From Clostridia bacterium (GTDB lineage Bacteria; Bacillota; Clostridia; Oscillospirales; Acutalibacteraceae), in the NCBI GenBank assembly GCA_017461235.1, contig JAFTYU010000002.1:19559-83558 (forward strand): a stretch of DNA of 64,000 bases. The letters run 5' to 3'. Positions 44,274-53,645 of the stretch are shown here, piece by piece; the stretch's first letter is position 1, and each line of letters opens with the position of its first letter. The notes below the pieces were generated by a model. That model saw nothing but the letters and a program-made list of their open reading frames with translations. It was not told the DNA's origin and searched no databases. Made by a program: the position numbers and the translations under genes.

Positions 44274-44302
44274 ATTCTACATTAGAATTTACTTCTTTTC
44301 AA
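44274..44302 (-). promoter_or_regulatory. Promoter of the Ig/FN3 protein gene
   Basis: Minus-strand TTGAAA (44302-44297), 17 bases, TAGAAT (44279-44274). Confidence 0.75.
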
Positions 44303-44433
44303 TATATGTTTCTCACATAAATTTTACCGATTTTTGCACGATTTGATAAAAAAATATTTTTGCTTGCTTTTTTCTCTGTAAAAACATTGTCATTTTGCCT
44401 ATATTCTGTCGAAATTTTTTTACTTATAGCCAA

Positions 44434-44461
44434 TTGAAAACGTTATTTTTTGTGATATACT
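44434..44461 (+). promoter_or_regulatory. Promoter of fucI
   Basis: TTGAAA (44434-44439), 16 bases, TATACT (44456-44461). Confidence 0.75.
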
Positions 44462-44512
44462 ATTAAATGAAATAATTTGTACACTTGTACGAATGAAAGG
44501 ATGATAAACACT

Positions 44513-46309
44513 ATGGCAGAGAACAGATTTCTCGGCGATTACCCCGTAATCGGTATTCGTCCCATTATCGACGGCAGACGCGGTCCTCTCAAAGTCAGAG
44601 AATCTCTTGAAGATCAGACAATGAATATGGCTAAATCGGCCGCTAAACTTTTCACAGAAAATCTTAAATACTCAAACGGTGAGCCCGTTAAGGTTGTTAT
44701 CGCAGACACAACTATCGGCAGAGTTGCAGAAGCCGCCGCTTGTGCGGACAAGTTCCGCAAAGAAGGTGTTCAGATTACACTTTCTGTTACTCCTTGTTGG
44801 TGCTACGGTTCCGAAACAATGGATATGGATCCCACAACTATAAAAGGTGTCTGGGGCTTTAACGGCACAGAACGTCCCGGTGCTGTTTACCTTGCGGCAG
44901 TTCTTGCAGCGCACGCACAAAAAGGTCTTCCCGCATTCGGTATTTACGGCAAAGACGTTCAGGATGCAGATGACACATCTATCCCCGCTGACGTACAGGA
45001 AAAGCTCCTTCGCTTTGCAAGAGCCGCAGTTGCAGCTGCTACAATGAAGGGCAAATCATACCTTCAGATCGGTTCAATCTGTATGGGTATTGCAGGTTCT
45101 TCAATCGACACCGATTTCTTTGAAGAATATCTCGGTATGCGTGTTGAGTCAGTTGACGAAGTTGAAATTATCCGTCGAATGTCTGAGGGCATCTACGATG
45201 AAGCAGAATACCAGAAAGCATACAAATGGGTAAGAGAAAACTGCAAAGAAGGCTTTGATAAAAACCCCGACTTTGTTAAAAAGAGTGACGAGCAGAAGGA
45301 AAAAGACTGGGAATTCACAGTTAAGATGATGTGCATCATCAAAGACCTTATGAACGGCAACAAAAACCTTCCCGAAGGCTGCGAGGAAGAAATGGTTGGT
45401 CACAATGCTATTGCCGCAGGCTTCCAGGGTCAGAGACAGTGGACTGACTTCTATCCCAACGCAGACTTTGCAGAAGCAATGCTCAACACAAGCTTCGACT
45501 GGAACGGTGCTCGTGAGCCCTACATCCTTGCTACTGAAAATGACACTCTTAACGGTGTAAGCATGCTCCTTATGAAGCTCCTTACAAACAGACCCCAGAT
45601 GTTTGCAGACGTTCGTACCTACTGGAGTCCCGAAGCCCTTAAGAGAGCAACCGGTTATGAGCTTGAAGGCAAAGCAAAAGAAAGCAAAGGCTTCATCCAC
45701 CTTATTAACTCAGGAGCTTGCTGTCTTGACGCTTGCGGTGAAGTTAAGGACGAAAACGGCAACGGCATTATCAAAGAATGGTACGATGTAACTGAAAACG
45801 ACATCAACACAATCAATGCCGCAACAGAATGGTGTGCCGCTGATAACGGCTACTTCCGCGGCGGCGGATATTCAAGCCGTTTCCTTACCCGTGCAGAAAT
45901 GCCTGCAACAATGATTCGTCTTAACCTTGTTAAAGGTCTTGGACCCACAGTTCAGATTTGCGAAGGCTATACAGTTGCTCTTCCCGACGAAGTTTCACAC
46001 AAAATCTGGGCAAGAACAGACTACACATGGCCCTGCACATGGTTTGCTCCCACACTTACAGGAAAAGGCCCCTTCACTTCTGCTTACGAGGTTATGAACC
46101 ATTGGGGTGCTAACCACGGTGCTATCTCCTACGGTCATATTGGTGCTGATATTATCACTCTTTGCTCAATGCTCCGTATCCCCGTTTCAATGCACAACGT
46201 TGATGAAAGCAAAATCTTCCGTCCTGCTTGCTGGAACGCATTCGGTACACAGGAACTCGAGAGTGCTGATTTCCGTGCTTGCGAAGCATACGGTCCCCTT
46301 TACAAATAA
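44513..46309 (+). CDS. fucI: L-fucose isomerase
   Basis: A 598-residue Mn-dependent ketol isomerase converting L-fucose to L-fuculose (family members also act on D-arabinose). Seen: [24 protein letters not shown] at the N-terminus, [46 protein letters not shown] and the C-terminal [18 protein letters not shown] with a metal His. The start at 44513 has GAAAGG upstream. No fucK, fucA or transporter is nearby, so the pathway must be completed elsewhere. Length matches the family. Confidence 0.94.
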   Translation: MAENRFLGDYPVIGIRPIIDGRRGPLKVRESLEDQTMNMAKSAAKLFTENLKYSNGEPVKVVIADTTIGRVAEAAACADKFRKEGVQITLSVTPCWCYGSETMDMDPTTIKGVWGFNGTERPGAVYLAAVLAAHAQKGLPAFGIYGKDVQDADDTSIPADVQEKLLRFARAAVAAATMKGKSYLQIGSICMGIAGSSIDTDFFEEYLGMRVESVDEVEIIRRMSEGIYDEAEYQKAYKWVRENCKEGFDKNPDFVKKSDEQKEKDWEFTVKMMCIIKDLMNGNKNLPEGCEEEMVGHNAIAAGFQGQRQWTDFYPNADFAEAMLNTSFDWNGAREPYILATENDTLNGVSMLLMKLLTNRPQMFADVRTYWSPEALKRATGYELEGKAKESKGFIHLINSGACCLDACGEVKDENGNGIIKEWYDVTENDINTINAATEWCAADNGYFRGGGYSSRFLTRAEMPATMIRLNLVKGLGPTVQICEGYTVALPDEVSHKIWARTDYTWPCTWFAPTLTGKGPFTSAYEVMNHWGANHGAISYGHIGADIITLCSMLRIPVSMHNVDESKIFRPACWNAFGTQELESADFRACEAYGPLYK

Positions 46310-46325
46310 TTAAACAACACAAAAA

Positions 46326-46360
46326 CCTTCCTTTGTTTTTGGCAAAGGAAGGCTTTTTTA
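46326..46360 (+). terminator. Terminator after fucI
   Basis: CCTTCCTTTG (46326-46335) pairs with CAAAGGAAGG (46343-46352), followed by CTTTTTTAT. Confidence 0.9.
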
Positions 46361-46362
46361 TA

Positions 46363-46431
46363 TAAACAGTGCTTGCAACCGCATTTAATCCCCTGTGAAA
46401 TCACAAACCCTTGATAAGCAAACACTGTTTA
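46363..46431 (+). repeat. Long inverted repeat in the module A upstream region
   Basis: TAAACAGTGCTTGC (46363-46376) pairs with GCAAACACTGTTTA (46418-46431), 13 of 14 positions, around a 41-base loop that itself contains GTGA-AA-TCAC. The rest of the spacer 46432-46558 shows no gene. Confidence 0.6.
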
Positions 46432-46558
46432 CATACTAAATGGACATACTTTTATCTCTATTAAATTAAACCACATCGCACCTGTAAAATCTATTCCCTG
46501 GGAGAGTACACTTGACGATTTATTTGTATTATTTATGTTTTCTTTGTGACAAAATTCC

Positions 46559-46587
46559 TTGACTTTACCCCAAAAATGCTATATCTT
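46559..46587 (+). promoter_or_regulatory. Promoter of module A
   Basis: TTGACT (46559-46564), 17 bases, TATCTT (46582-46587), within TTCCTTGACTTT as also seen before module B at 53933. A TTGACGATTT word lies upstream (46512), resembling TTGACGGATTT at 53909. Confidence 0.7.
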
Positions 46588-46641
46588 AAAAGTTAGATGT
46601 TCAGAATATTCGGGTTTACCGATTTCTATAGGGGTGTTGAA

Positions 46642-48207
46642 TTGAACAAAAATTGTCCTAAATGCGGCAAGGAAATTCCTGAAGAAGCAGCCTTTTGTCT
46701 GAACTGCTTTTCTCCGGTTGGTGTCCGTGTTGCACAAAAACAAAAAAACAAACCATCTTTCTTTTTATTAATACGGTCTTCTGTTTCCAAAATCGTCAAA
46801 AATCGTCGTTTTTGGCTTTCTCTTGCAGGTGCGACCGTGTTTTTATTTGTTATGGGCATTTGTATTTTTGTTATGAAAACATTTAACTCTTCCCCGGCTC
46901 TGAAATCACCCGATACAACCATAATCAATGTTACAGAAACCGTTGCACTTACCGAGTCTGACGGCGAAGCGGTAACTGACGAAAACGGCGAGCAGGTTTT
47001 TGAAATTGTAGAGATTACGAAAGCTCTCACGCTTGCCCCCGAATCCACCGAAAAGCAAGGCCTGCTTGATAAGCTTTTTAACGATAAAACAACGGAAAAC
47101 AAAAATACCACCAACACTTCTCAAACAGAAGAAACAACTGAGAAAAAGGGCTTCTGGGAATCCTTGTTTGGTTCTGACAGCACCACTCAAACTGAAACAG
47201 CCGTATCGTCAACCCAAAATTCTGTAGAGAATACGCAGGAGAGCTCAACAAAACCGTCTGTAACGGAAACGGCAACGACACCAATAACTACGGAGCCGCA
47301 AACAACTGAGCCCGTGCAGACTCCGGTGACTGATTTTGAATATACGTTATCCGACAAATATGCTACTATTAAAAAATACACAGGTAACGCTACCCACGTA
47401 ACCGTTCCTGCGGTTATCGAATCAAAATACGTTGTAAGAATAAGTTCAAACACTTTCCAGAATAACGACACCATAGAAACCGTTACATTTGAGAGCAACA
47501 GTAATCAACCCTATTTGTGGATTGAGAGTCAAACCTTCAACAGTTGTTCAAATCTGCGCGTAATCAATTTTCCCGAAACTGATTTAGGCATTATAAATAA
47601 TTTTGCTACAAATTGCCTTTCTGTGGAAAAACTTTCTGTTACGGGTTATCAATTCAAATACATTGACGGAACGCTTTATTACAACACAGGCAGCACGTGG
47701 AAATTGCGTTGGCATTGCCCCGCGCACCCAACCACTACAATTACTTTACCCAATAATTGTAGTGGTTTTGAATCCGCAATTAACTTAAAAGAGGCAAGAA
47801 ACGTAAAAAACATATATCTAAGCAAAAACACAATGTATTTCCCCTCGACCAATCTGCTTCCGCCCAACTGTGAAAACGTTTATGTTGATGATGCAAATCC
47901 TTACGGTTATGACGAAAACGGCATTGCTTTCCAGAAAAGCGGTTCCCAATATCTTTGCTCGTATCCGCCAAAAAACACAACACAATCACTCACTCTGCCC
48001 GAAAACTCTTTGATTTATGCCCAACACATATCGAATCCTTATTTAAAAACACTTTATATACCCGGTTCGGCAAATATTCAGTTCGAGGATTCCATTCTCA
48101 ACAGAAGTGCATTTTCCGCACTGGAAAACCTATATATAGGTTCATCCCATCCAAAAGCAGATTATTTTCTCACAAACAGCGAAATTACCAACACTCAAAA
48201 ATATTAA
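46642..48207 (+). CDS. Module A: zinc-ribbon, single-pass membrane protein with BspA-like ectodomain
   Basis: A 521-residue protein. Residues 1-22 are a zinc ribbon with Cys at 5, 8, 19 and 22 (CPKCG...FCLNC); a basic stretch and one transmembrane helix follow (~57-78). Then comes a ~170-residue Thr/Ser/Glu/Lys linker containing EKQGLLDKLFND and EKKGFWESLFGSD, and a ~270-residue C-terminal domain of BspA/leucine-rich-like repeats (VTVPAVIESKYVVRISSNTFQNNDTIETVTFESN). Topology: ribbon inside, repeats outside. The start is TTG at 46642, with AGGGGTG upstream; the paralogue at 54023 starts with ATG at the matching position, which supports this choice. Role inferred: surface binding or sensing. 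Confidence 0.82.
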   Translation: MNKNCPKCGKEIPEEAAFCLNCFSPVGVRVAQKQKNKPSFFLLIRSSVSKIVKNRRFWLSLAGATVFLFVMGICIFVMKTFNSSPALKSPDTTIINVTETVALTESDGEAVTDENGEQVFEIVEITKALTLAPESTEKQGLLDKLFNDKTTENKNTTNTSQTEETTEKKGFWESLFGSDSTTQTETAVSSTQNSVENTQESSTKPSVTETATTPITTEPQTTEPVQTPVTDFEYTLSDKYATIKKYTGNATHVTVPAVIESKYVVRISSNTFQNNDTIETVTFESNSNQPYLWIESQTFNSCSNLRVINFPETDLGIINNFATNCLSVEKLSVTGYQFKYIDGTLYYNTGSTWKLRWHCPAHPTTTITLPNNCSGFESAINLKEARNVKNIYLSKNTMYFPSTNLLPPNCENVYVDDANPYGYDENGIAFQKSGSQYLCSYPPKNTTQSLTLPENSLIYAQHISNPYLKTLYIPGSANIQFEDSILNRSAFSALENLYIGSSHPKADYFLTNSEITNTQKY

Positions 48208-48219
48208 AAGGACAGCATT

Positions 48220-48654
48220 ATGAAATATAAAAGAACAGAAGATTTGCTCGAACAACTGAAAAAACAGAACATTAAATATGACGATTATCTTGCAAAAAAC
48301 GAGGACTCCTTTGTCGTGCAGGATTTAAGCGAGTATTGGCGCGAAGTCATAGAAAAGAGCAATATGACAAAGGTTGATATCATCAACAAAGCCGATATCG
48401 GATATACGTATTTTTACAATGTTATCGGCGGGAAAAGCATTCCGTCACGGGATACCTTGGTTAAACTCTTTTTAAGTATGCGGGCAGGCCTTGAAGAATG
48501 CCAAAAAGCCCTTAAGCTTTACAATTGGTCAGGCTTGTATCCGAAAAACAAGCGCGACAGTATCCTTATATACGCTCTCGCTCATTCCCTTTCTTTGTAC
48601 GATACAGAAGAAATTCTTGAAGACAAGGGTGAAAAAATCTTCAGGACTTCATAA
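48220..48654 (+). CDS. Module A: HTH-like regulatory protein
   Basis: A 144-residue soluble protein. Residues ~45-85 (MTKVDIINKADIGYTYFYNVIGGKSIPSRDTLVKLF) read as an XRE-like helix-turn-helix with the GKxxPSRDT turn. The C-terminal part (LYPKNKRDSILIYALAHSLSLYDTEEIL) is helical. Highly similar along its whole length to the protein at 55689. It follows the membrane protein by 12 bases. Unlike module B, no kinase follows: a terminator begins 14 bases after the stop. Confidence 0.8.
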   Translation: MKYKRTEDLLEQLKKQNIKYDDYLAKNEDSFVVQDLSEYWREVIEKSNMTKVDIINKADIGYTYFYNVIGGKSIPSRDTLVKLFLSMRAGLEECQKALKLYNWSGLYPKNKRDSILIYALAHSLSLYDTEEILEDKGEKIFRTS

Positions 48655-48668
48655 GAAACAATAAATCA

Positions 48669-48711
48669 CTCCGCACACCTTAATTTCAATTCAGGTGTGC
48701 GGAGCTTTTTA
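48669..48711 (+). terminator. Terminator closing module A
   Basis: CTCCGCACACCT (48669-48680) pairs with AGGTGTGCGGAG (48693-48704), then CTTTTT. Confidence 0.9.
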
Positions 48712-48743
48712 TCTGCAATTATGTAATTAACTCACTTATGTCA

Positions 48744-49526
48744 TTACATTCGTGTTTGAGATGTTTGTTGTACAGGTTCTTGCGTCGGTACTGCTGCTCC
48801 GACAGGCGCTGTGTTCACCTGAGCTTCAGGTACAACATCTGTATATTTCACATCATATACCTGATTTTCACACAAAGGCTCAAGCTTTATGAGTGTATAT
48901 AAATACACTATACGAACAAAGCCCAGAGTTACAAGGCTGTCCAACACAGATATAACTATTGCAACCTTTTTGTTACCGGATTTGTTGGGTTTGTAAATAT
49001 CTATTACATCTCTGAGTATTGCATATTCCATAATCACTTTTGCTGCCGCAGGAACCAACAGAAGAACTGACGAAACTGCTCCAATACCTGTTATAACAAC
49101 TGAAAGCAATGCAACCACCATGTATATAAGTGTCTCTCCGAACAAGTCAATTCCGATATACACCCACACAGATAATTTTCTGTTCTTTATTTCAAGCTTA
49201 TCTCCCAATAATTTCAGAGGCTTGTCCCCTGCAATATCTGAGAGCACGTAAAGCTTGAAATAAGTAGAGAAAAACGGAACAAAAGCAAGCAAAGCTGATT
49301 TTCTGCCATGCTTTTTAGCTATTAAGTAAACCGGGATAGCCTCGAGAATAAAGAATATAACTGAAACAATAAATGAAAAAATCGAACCGATAATACCGGC
49401 AATTAAAACTACGCCTGCAACGCCGATTTCAGCGATACCGAGCAGACTTCCGAGTGCCGACTCAATATCCTTGAGAAATGGTACCGCTTCATTCAGAATA
49501 TCCGAAAAATAATAAAACATATCCAT
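48744..49526 (-). CDS. Multi-pass membrane protein, unknown (DUF5684-like layout)
   Basis: A 260-residue protein with about five hydrophobic segments and a ~45-residue polar C-terminal tail rich in Val/Pro/Gln/Thr. The segment IPVYLIAKKHGRKSALLAFVPFFSTYFKLYVL resembles small Firmicute membrane proteins of the DUF5684 kind; the assignment is tentative. Start at 49526 chosen for AAGGCGG upstream. It lies between the two modules, on the opposite strand. Confidence 0.7.
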   Translation of the reverse strand: MDMFYYFSDILNEAVPFLKDIESALGSLLGIAEIGVAGVVLIAGIIGSIFSFIVSVIFFILEAIPVYLIAKKHGRKSALLAFVPFFSTYFKLYVLSDIAGDKPLKLLGDKLEIKNRKLSVWVYIGIDLFGETLIYMVVALLSVVITGIGAVSSVLLLVPAAAKVIMEYAILRDVIDIYKPNKSGNKKVAIVISVLDSLVTLGFVRIVYLYTLIKLEPLCENQVYDVKYTDVVPEAQVNTAPVGAAVPTQEPVQQTSQTRM

Positions 49527-49644
49527 ATTCAAACCGCCTTCACCATAATTTGTTATCATTTAAAAAGTCGCAACAGTCTTCAACAGCAATACTCTGTTTT
49601 TTCTTCGCCGCACTTTGAAAAGGACAAATTTTTATCTTTCTTAA

Positions 49645-49902
49645 TTAATATATCCTTTCGCCGCCACGCTTTATACCGAACTCTTCGTACTCCCATTTTT
49701 GTATGCATTCCTGACAAACACATCTACCGCCATCTCCATCTTCTGACGGTATGACGTATTCTTTAAAATAAACCATATTTTCACAATCAGCGCAAGCATA
49801 ACTGAAAATTTCTGTCACAGCTACACCACCGATAATCACTGTGACTAAAGCAACTACACTGACTATTATGGCTATTTTCTTTTTTCCGTTTAAAGCTGCC
49901 AT
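49645..49902 (-). CDS. Small anchored protein with an extracytoplasmic Cys cluster
   Basis: An 85-residue protein. A short basic start (MAALNGKKK) and one transmembrane helix (~9-31) are followed by a domain with CADCENMVYF and CVCQECIQKW, that is CxxC and CxCxxC. The basic N-terminus predicts that the Cys-rich part is outside, where it could bind zinc or form disulfides. GGAAG precedes the ATG. I do not recognise it. Confidence 0.65.
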   Translation of the reverse strand: MAALNGKKKIAIIVSVVALVTVIIGGVAVTEIFSYACADCENMVYFKEYVIPSEDGDGGRCVCQECIQKWEYEEFGIKRGGERIY

Positions 49903-49919
49903 ATTTATACTTCCTTTAA

Positions 49920-50075
49920 TTAATAATTATCTGCATTTATTATACTCGAATAAAGTGAATCAACGTAATAATGGTTATCGGCAAATATTTTAAAGATATA
50001 CATACGATAATTGTCTCGTGCGATTATTGTATATCTACCTTCTTCGTTATACTCGTACGTATCATATCCGAACAT
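49920..50075 (-). pseudogene. Short coding remnant or very small ORF
   Basis: On the minus strand a 51-codon frame reads MFGYDTYEYNEEGRYTIIAR...DNHYYVDSLYSSIINADNY. The composition is protein-like (Tyr/Asp/Asn-rich, like the secreted protein upstream), but there is no good ribosome binding site and the frame upstream is closed by a stop. It could be the detached C-terminus of a once longer extracellular protein. Confidence 0.35.
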
Positions 50076-50123
50076 ATTTGTTCTGTTTTCATTTAAAACA
50101 AGTCATTGCAAAATTTCTCAATT

Positions 50124-53100
50124 TCAGGTGTAATAAATTACGTCAGTAATTTTCAACTGTCCATCAACTAATTCTACTATAAATATACATTCTATGTAAC
50201 TATCAATTGTTACTTCGATTTCATATACACCGTTGCTTGATGAAACAAGTGTAATATCGTCATACGACCACGAACCTTCACTGAACAACTCTCCTGCATA
50301 AATGTAACAAGAGCTATCCGTGTCAGCAATTATCTGATCCTCATTATAAAACAAATCAACAAGAGATTTACTCATATAAAACTCAAGATTTGTTTTTAAG
50401 TGATAATCGGGTACATATATTCTTGCATACGGTTCACCGTTTATATATTCATACGAATCATAATCCACATAGCCGGTATATCCCATTCGTCCGCACACGC
50501 AGGATTCATACACTTCTAATAATGGCAACATCATTTCTTCTACATTTGAACTTGTAATTTTAGGAGTGTATTGCTTGAGCTCATAGGTTTCAGTGATGAA
50601 CATATCGTTATAATGCGAATAATCCTGTGCGATAAGCTTTCCGTTTTTATATGTTACATACACATCCCGATTTTCGCCTGTACCAAAATCATTAATTATA
50701 ACACGGCCCTTTGAGTCAATTCTATATGTAGTTGACTGATAACCAAGCGACACACCGCTAAATATGTCAGCTGTGTATACTCTGTTGTCGGGGGCAAAAT
50801 AATATCCCATTCCATATTCGTCATACCACACATGACCATTACGGAGATACTCTATTGTCTTTTTAGGCACTGTATATTTTGACTTGATTTTAACTCCGTA
50901 GGTGCTGTGGGCACTTACATATGAATTTGATACAGCTTTAACGGTGTACCTGTAATAAATTCCGGATTTCACTTTCGTATCGGTAAAGGATACTGCTGTT
51001 ACACCTTTTCCTATCCTTGACCAACCGCTCCACGATTTAGTTTTAGAATTATAAGTTTTTCGGTAAACATTATATCCCTTTGCTCCGGACACTTTACCCC
51101 AGGTTACCTTTACACCTGCTTTGTTTGAAGTTGCAGTTTTAAGAGTGGGTGTCGCAAGGAATTTTGTCTGTAATCCGTTCGTGTCGAAATAACTTACATA
51201 ATCACCATAATATGCTCTTACAGTATATCTGTAATAAACACCACTTTTTGCCTTTGTATCGTTATATGAATTGCTCTTTGTTGTGGCGAGCCTGCTCCAA
51301 CCGCCCCATTTTTTTGTAGTAGCGTTATATGTTCTTCTGTAAACTATATACCCCGTAGCACCCGAAGCCTTGTTCCATTTAACGCTTACCTTGCCCGTTG
51401 CATTCGCAATGCTTGAAAGCTTCGGTGTTGAAAGGAAGTATGTTTTAAGACCCGAAGAATGGTAACCTGAAAGTCCCGTCCCGTTTTCTGCTCTTACGGT
51501 GTAGCGGTAATATGTACCCGATTTTGCAGTTTTATCATGGTACGACGTGCCTGTTTCATCACTTTCAAGTCTTGACCAATTTCCCCATTTTTTGGTAGTT
51601 GCATTATACGCTTTGCGATAAACGATGTAATTTTCGGCGCCTTCAGCCGCATCCCAGATTACTTTAACACCACTTGTGGTATTTGTAACACTTATGAGTT
51701 CTGGTGTTGCGGGAACAGGTTCCCGGTTTTTTGTCCAACAAGCATAAAGCTTTATATTAGCATTTTTACTGATCAAATCACCCGGCATATATTGAGTTCC
51801 TGTGCCATCGGCTTTCGTTGACCATTTGACGAAAGTATATCCCGGACGAGTAGGCTTTGCAGTAGAAAGATATACGCTTTCATCAAAAATCCTGTATTGG
51901 GTTGACGGTGCTCCTGTTCCACCGTTTGCATCATAAGCAATATAATATATTCCCGTAAGAATGTACTTAAATGTACCTTTTGTTTTTGCTAACGCTTTTA
52001 AATAATATGTAGAGCCTTTGGTGAATGTATACTCTAATTTGTAGTTATTGTTTGTGCCTGAGTTATCGTCGCTTGCAAGAAGCTTTCCGGAGGCATCATA
52101 AATAAAAAACTGTGTATCTATGCTGCCGGTGCTTTCAAAACGCAGTTTTTTATTATATGTGGGAGTCAGCTTCATATAATAAGCCTTACCATCAAAAGGA
52201 GGATTACCGGTATATGTTTTTTTGCCCCATGTAGGTGACAGCACAACCGCTTCATCCCAACAAGCATACAGTGTGGTGTTTTGATTTTTCGAAAAACTGC
52301 TTCCGGGATAATAATTTATTGAGTCACATGTTGAAGTTGTGCTCCATCCGGTAAAAGTATAACCAAAACGCACAGGCACCTTTGACGAAAGAGTTACCGT
52401 CGTTCCGTTCTGCTTGGTTTGGCTTGAGGGTGCGCCGGAACCGCCGTTAGCATTATATTTTATAGTATAAGTGCTCTGACTACGCTCCCAAATTGCATAT
52501 AAAGTAATTCCGGATTCTGAATTATAGGAAGAACCTGCATAATAATCAGGACTTGTGTCGCTTGATGAAGTTCCCCATCCCTTAAAGGTATATCCTGTTC
52601 TTACCGGCTTTGCGCTACTTAATGTTAATGCTTGGTTAAAATACTTTGTTTGTGAAGAAGGTGCACCCGAACCGCCGTTTGCATTGTAGCTTACCGTTCC
52701 GGAAACATACGGAACCAATGTCCATATCTGATTGGTATTACCGGCACTGTAGGCAGATATTGTCGCCTGGCCTGAGCCATTGCACGTTAAAACCATATTA
52801 GGATTAGCTTTACATCTTATAACATAACCGCCTGAAACCTTATCAAAACCCCAGGACTGAGTTGAACTTCCGCTATATTTGTAGTTCGTAACCTTTGTTG
52901 TTGATGTAGGATAGGTTGAACTTGTATGAACGTTTACTGCATTTGCCGTTGTAATATCCGGAAATTTCATTGTATAAAAATTTCCGCCGTTATTTGCGAT
53001 TTGAACCCTTGATATCGCCATAAAACTCCAGGCATTAACTCCCGCACCGCTATTGGCACTAGTACCTGACACCGTTAAATAATTATATGTACTTTGTCCG

Positions 53101-53645
53101 TTGGATCTTACATAATAGTAACCGGGTGTTATTGTTTGATAATTGTATGAACTTCCCGAAGAAAAATTAGGTCGTATAACGCCATAAAAAGTACCATATG
53201 AATACGAGTATGAATGTGAACGTGTAACATGTGTCGAACCATTTTGCTCAACAACATACATTGTACTTGATGTTGCAGATGTTATAATCGCTACATGTCC
53301 GTACGCGCTTGTAGTATATGTCCACACAGCAATATCTCCGGGTTGCGGAACGAAACCACTATAGTATCGTATCCTTTGCCATCCTGAAGGCAATGAATTT
53401 GTTGCATAATCGCACCCATTGCCTGAAACGGGTGAAACCCCTAAGTACGCATAGTAATATTTTGTTAAATCGACACACTGTGCTCCATACACACCATCAT
53501 AGTCCCATGAGCCGCCAACTTTAGAATTTGCCCAACTGACAGCTTGAGATTGTGTGATGGATGTAGCAAAAGCAGTAATATCCATACTGACAAGTGATAC
53601 ACTGAGAATAACTATTACCAGCACTAAACTCAAAAACTTTTTCAT
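50124..53645 (-). CDS. Giant secreted CHAP-ricin-InlB-FN3 protein
   Basis: An 1173-residue exported protein. Signal peptide (~1-28). CHAP domain (~33-160) with YGAQCVDLTKYY (catalytic Cys) and AYGHVAIIT (His), so a peptidoglycan amidase or endopeptidase. Ricin-type lectin domain (~168-312, with QSWGFDKVSGGYVIRC and NQIWTLVP). Three InlB/Flg_new repeats (ITLYAIW, TTLYACW and IKLYACW ends; ~313-387, 393-465, 560-637) with a PPC-like domain between the second and third. Three FN3-like domains (~640-900), then a ~270-residue C-terminal domain not recognised. AAAGGTGG precedes the ATG. It lies between the two modules and is divergent from module B. Confidence 0.88.
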   Translation of the reverse strand: MKKFLSLVLVIVILSVSLVSMDITAFATSITQSQAVSWANSKVGGSWDYDGVYGAQCVDLTKYYYAYLGVSPVSGNGCDYATNSLPSGWQRIRYYSGFVPQPGDIAVWTYTTSAYGHVAIITSATSSTMYVVEQNGSTHVTRSHSYSYSYGTFYGVIRPNFSSGSSYNYQTITPGYYYVRSNGQSTYNYLTVSGTSANSGAGVNAWSFMAISRVQIANNGGNFYTMKFPDITTANAVNVHTSSTYPTSTTKVTNYKYSGSSTQSWGFDKVSGGYVIRCKANPNMVLTCNGSGQATISAYSAGNTNQIWTLVPYVSGTVSYNANGGSGAPSSQTKYFNQALTLSSAKPVRTGYTFKGWGTSSSDTSPDYYAGSSYNSESGITLYAIWERSQSTYTIKYNANGGSGAPSSQTKQNGTTVTLSSKVPVRFGYTFTGWSTTSTCDSINYYPGSSFSKNQNTTLYACWDEAVVLSPTWGKKTYTGNPPFDGKAYYMKLTPTYNKKLRFESTGSIDTQFFIYDASGKLLASDDNSGTNNNYKLEYTFTKGSTYYLKALAKTKGTFKYILTGIYYIAYDANGGTGAPSTQYRIFDESVYLSTAKPTRPGYTFVKWSTKADGTGTQYMPGDLISKNANIKLYACWTKNREPVPATPELISVTNTTSGVKVIWDAAEGAENYIVYRKAYNATTKKWGNWSRLESDETGTSYHDKTAKSGTYYRYTVRAENGTGLSGYHSSGLKTYFLSTPKLSSIANATGKVSVKWNKASGATGYIVYRRTYNATTKKWGGWSRLATTKSNSYNDTKAKSGVYYRYTVRAYYGDYVSYFDTNGLQTKFLATPTLKTATSNKAGVKVTWGKVSGAKGYNVYRKTYNSKTKSWSGWSRIGKGVTAVSFTDTKVKSGIYYRYTVKAVSNSYVSAHSTYGVKIKSKYTVPKKTIEYLRNGHVWYDEYGMGYYFAPDNRVYTADIFSGVSLGYQSTTYRIDSKGRVIINDFGTGENRDVYVTYKNGKLIAQDYSHYNDMFITETYELKQYTPKITSSNVEEMMLPLLEVYESCVCGRMGYTGYVDYDSYEYINGEPYARIYVPDYHLKTNLEFYMSKSLVDLFYNEDQIIADTDSSCYIYAGELFSEGSWSYDDITLVSSSNGVYEIEVTIDSYIECIFIVELVDGQLKITDVIYYT

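Noticed and set aside
45149-45700. 183-codon minus-strand frame inside fucI
   Set aside because: It is a shadow of a highly conserved enzyme gene, with no binding site and Phe/Val/Cys-rich composition.
50124-53645. Phage endolysin or prophage remnant
   Set aside because: The CHAP protein has a signal peptide and adhesion domains, and no phage genes, integrase or att sites are nearby.
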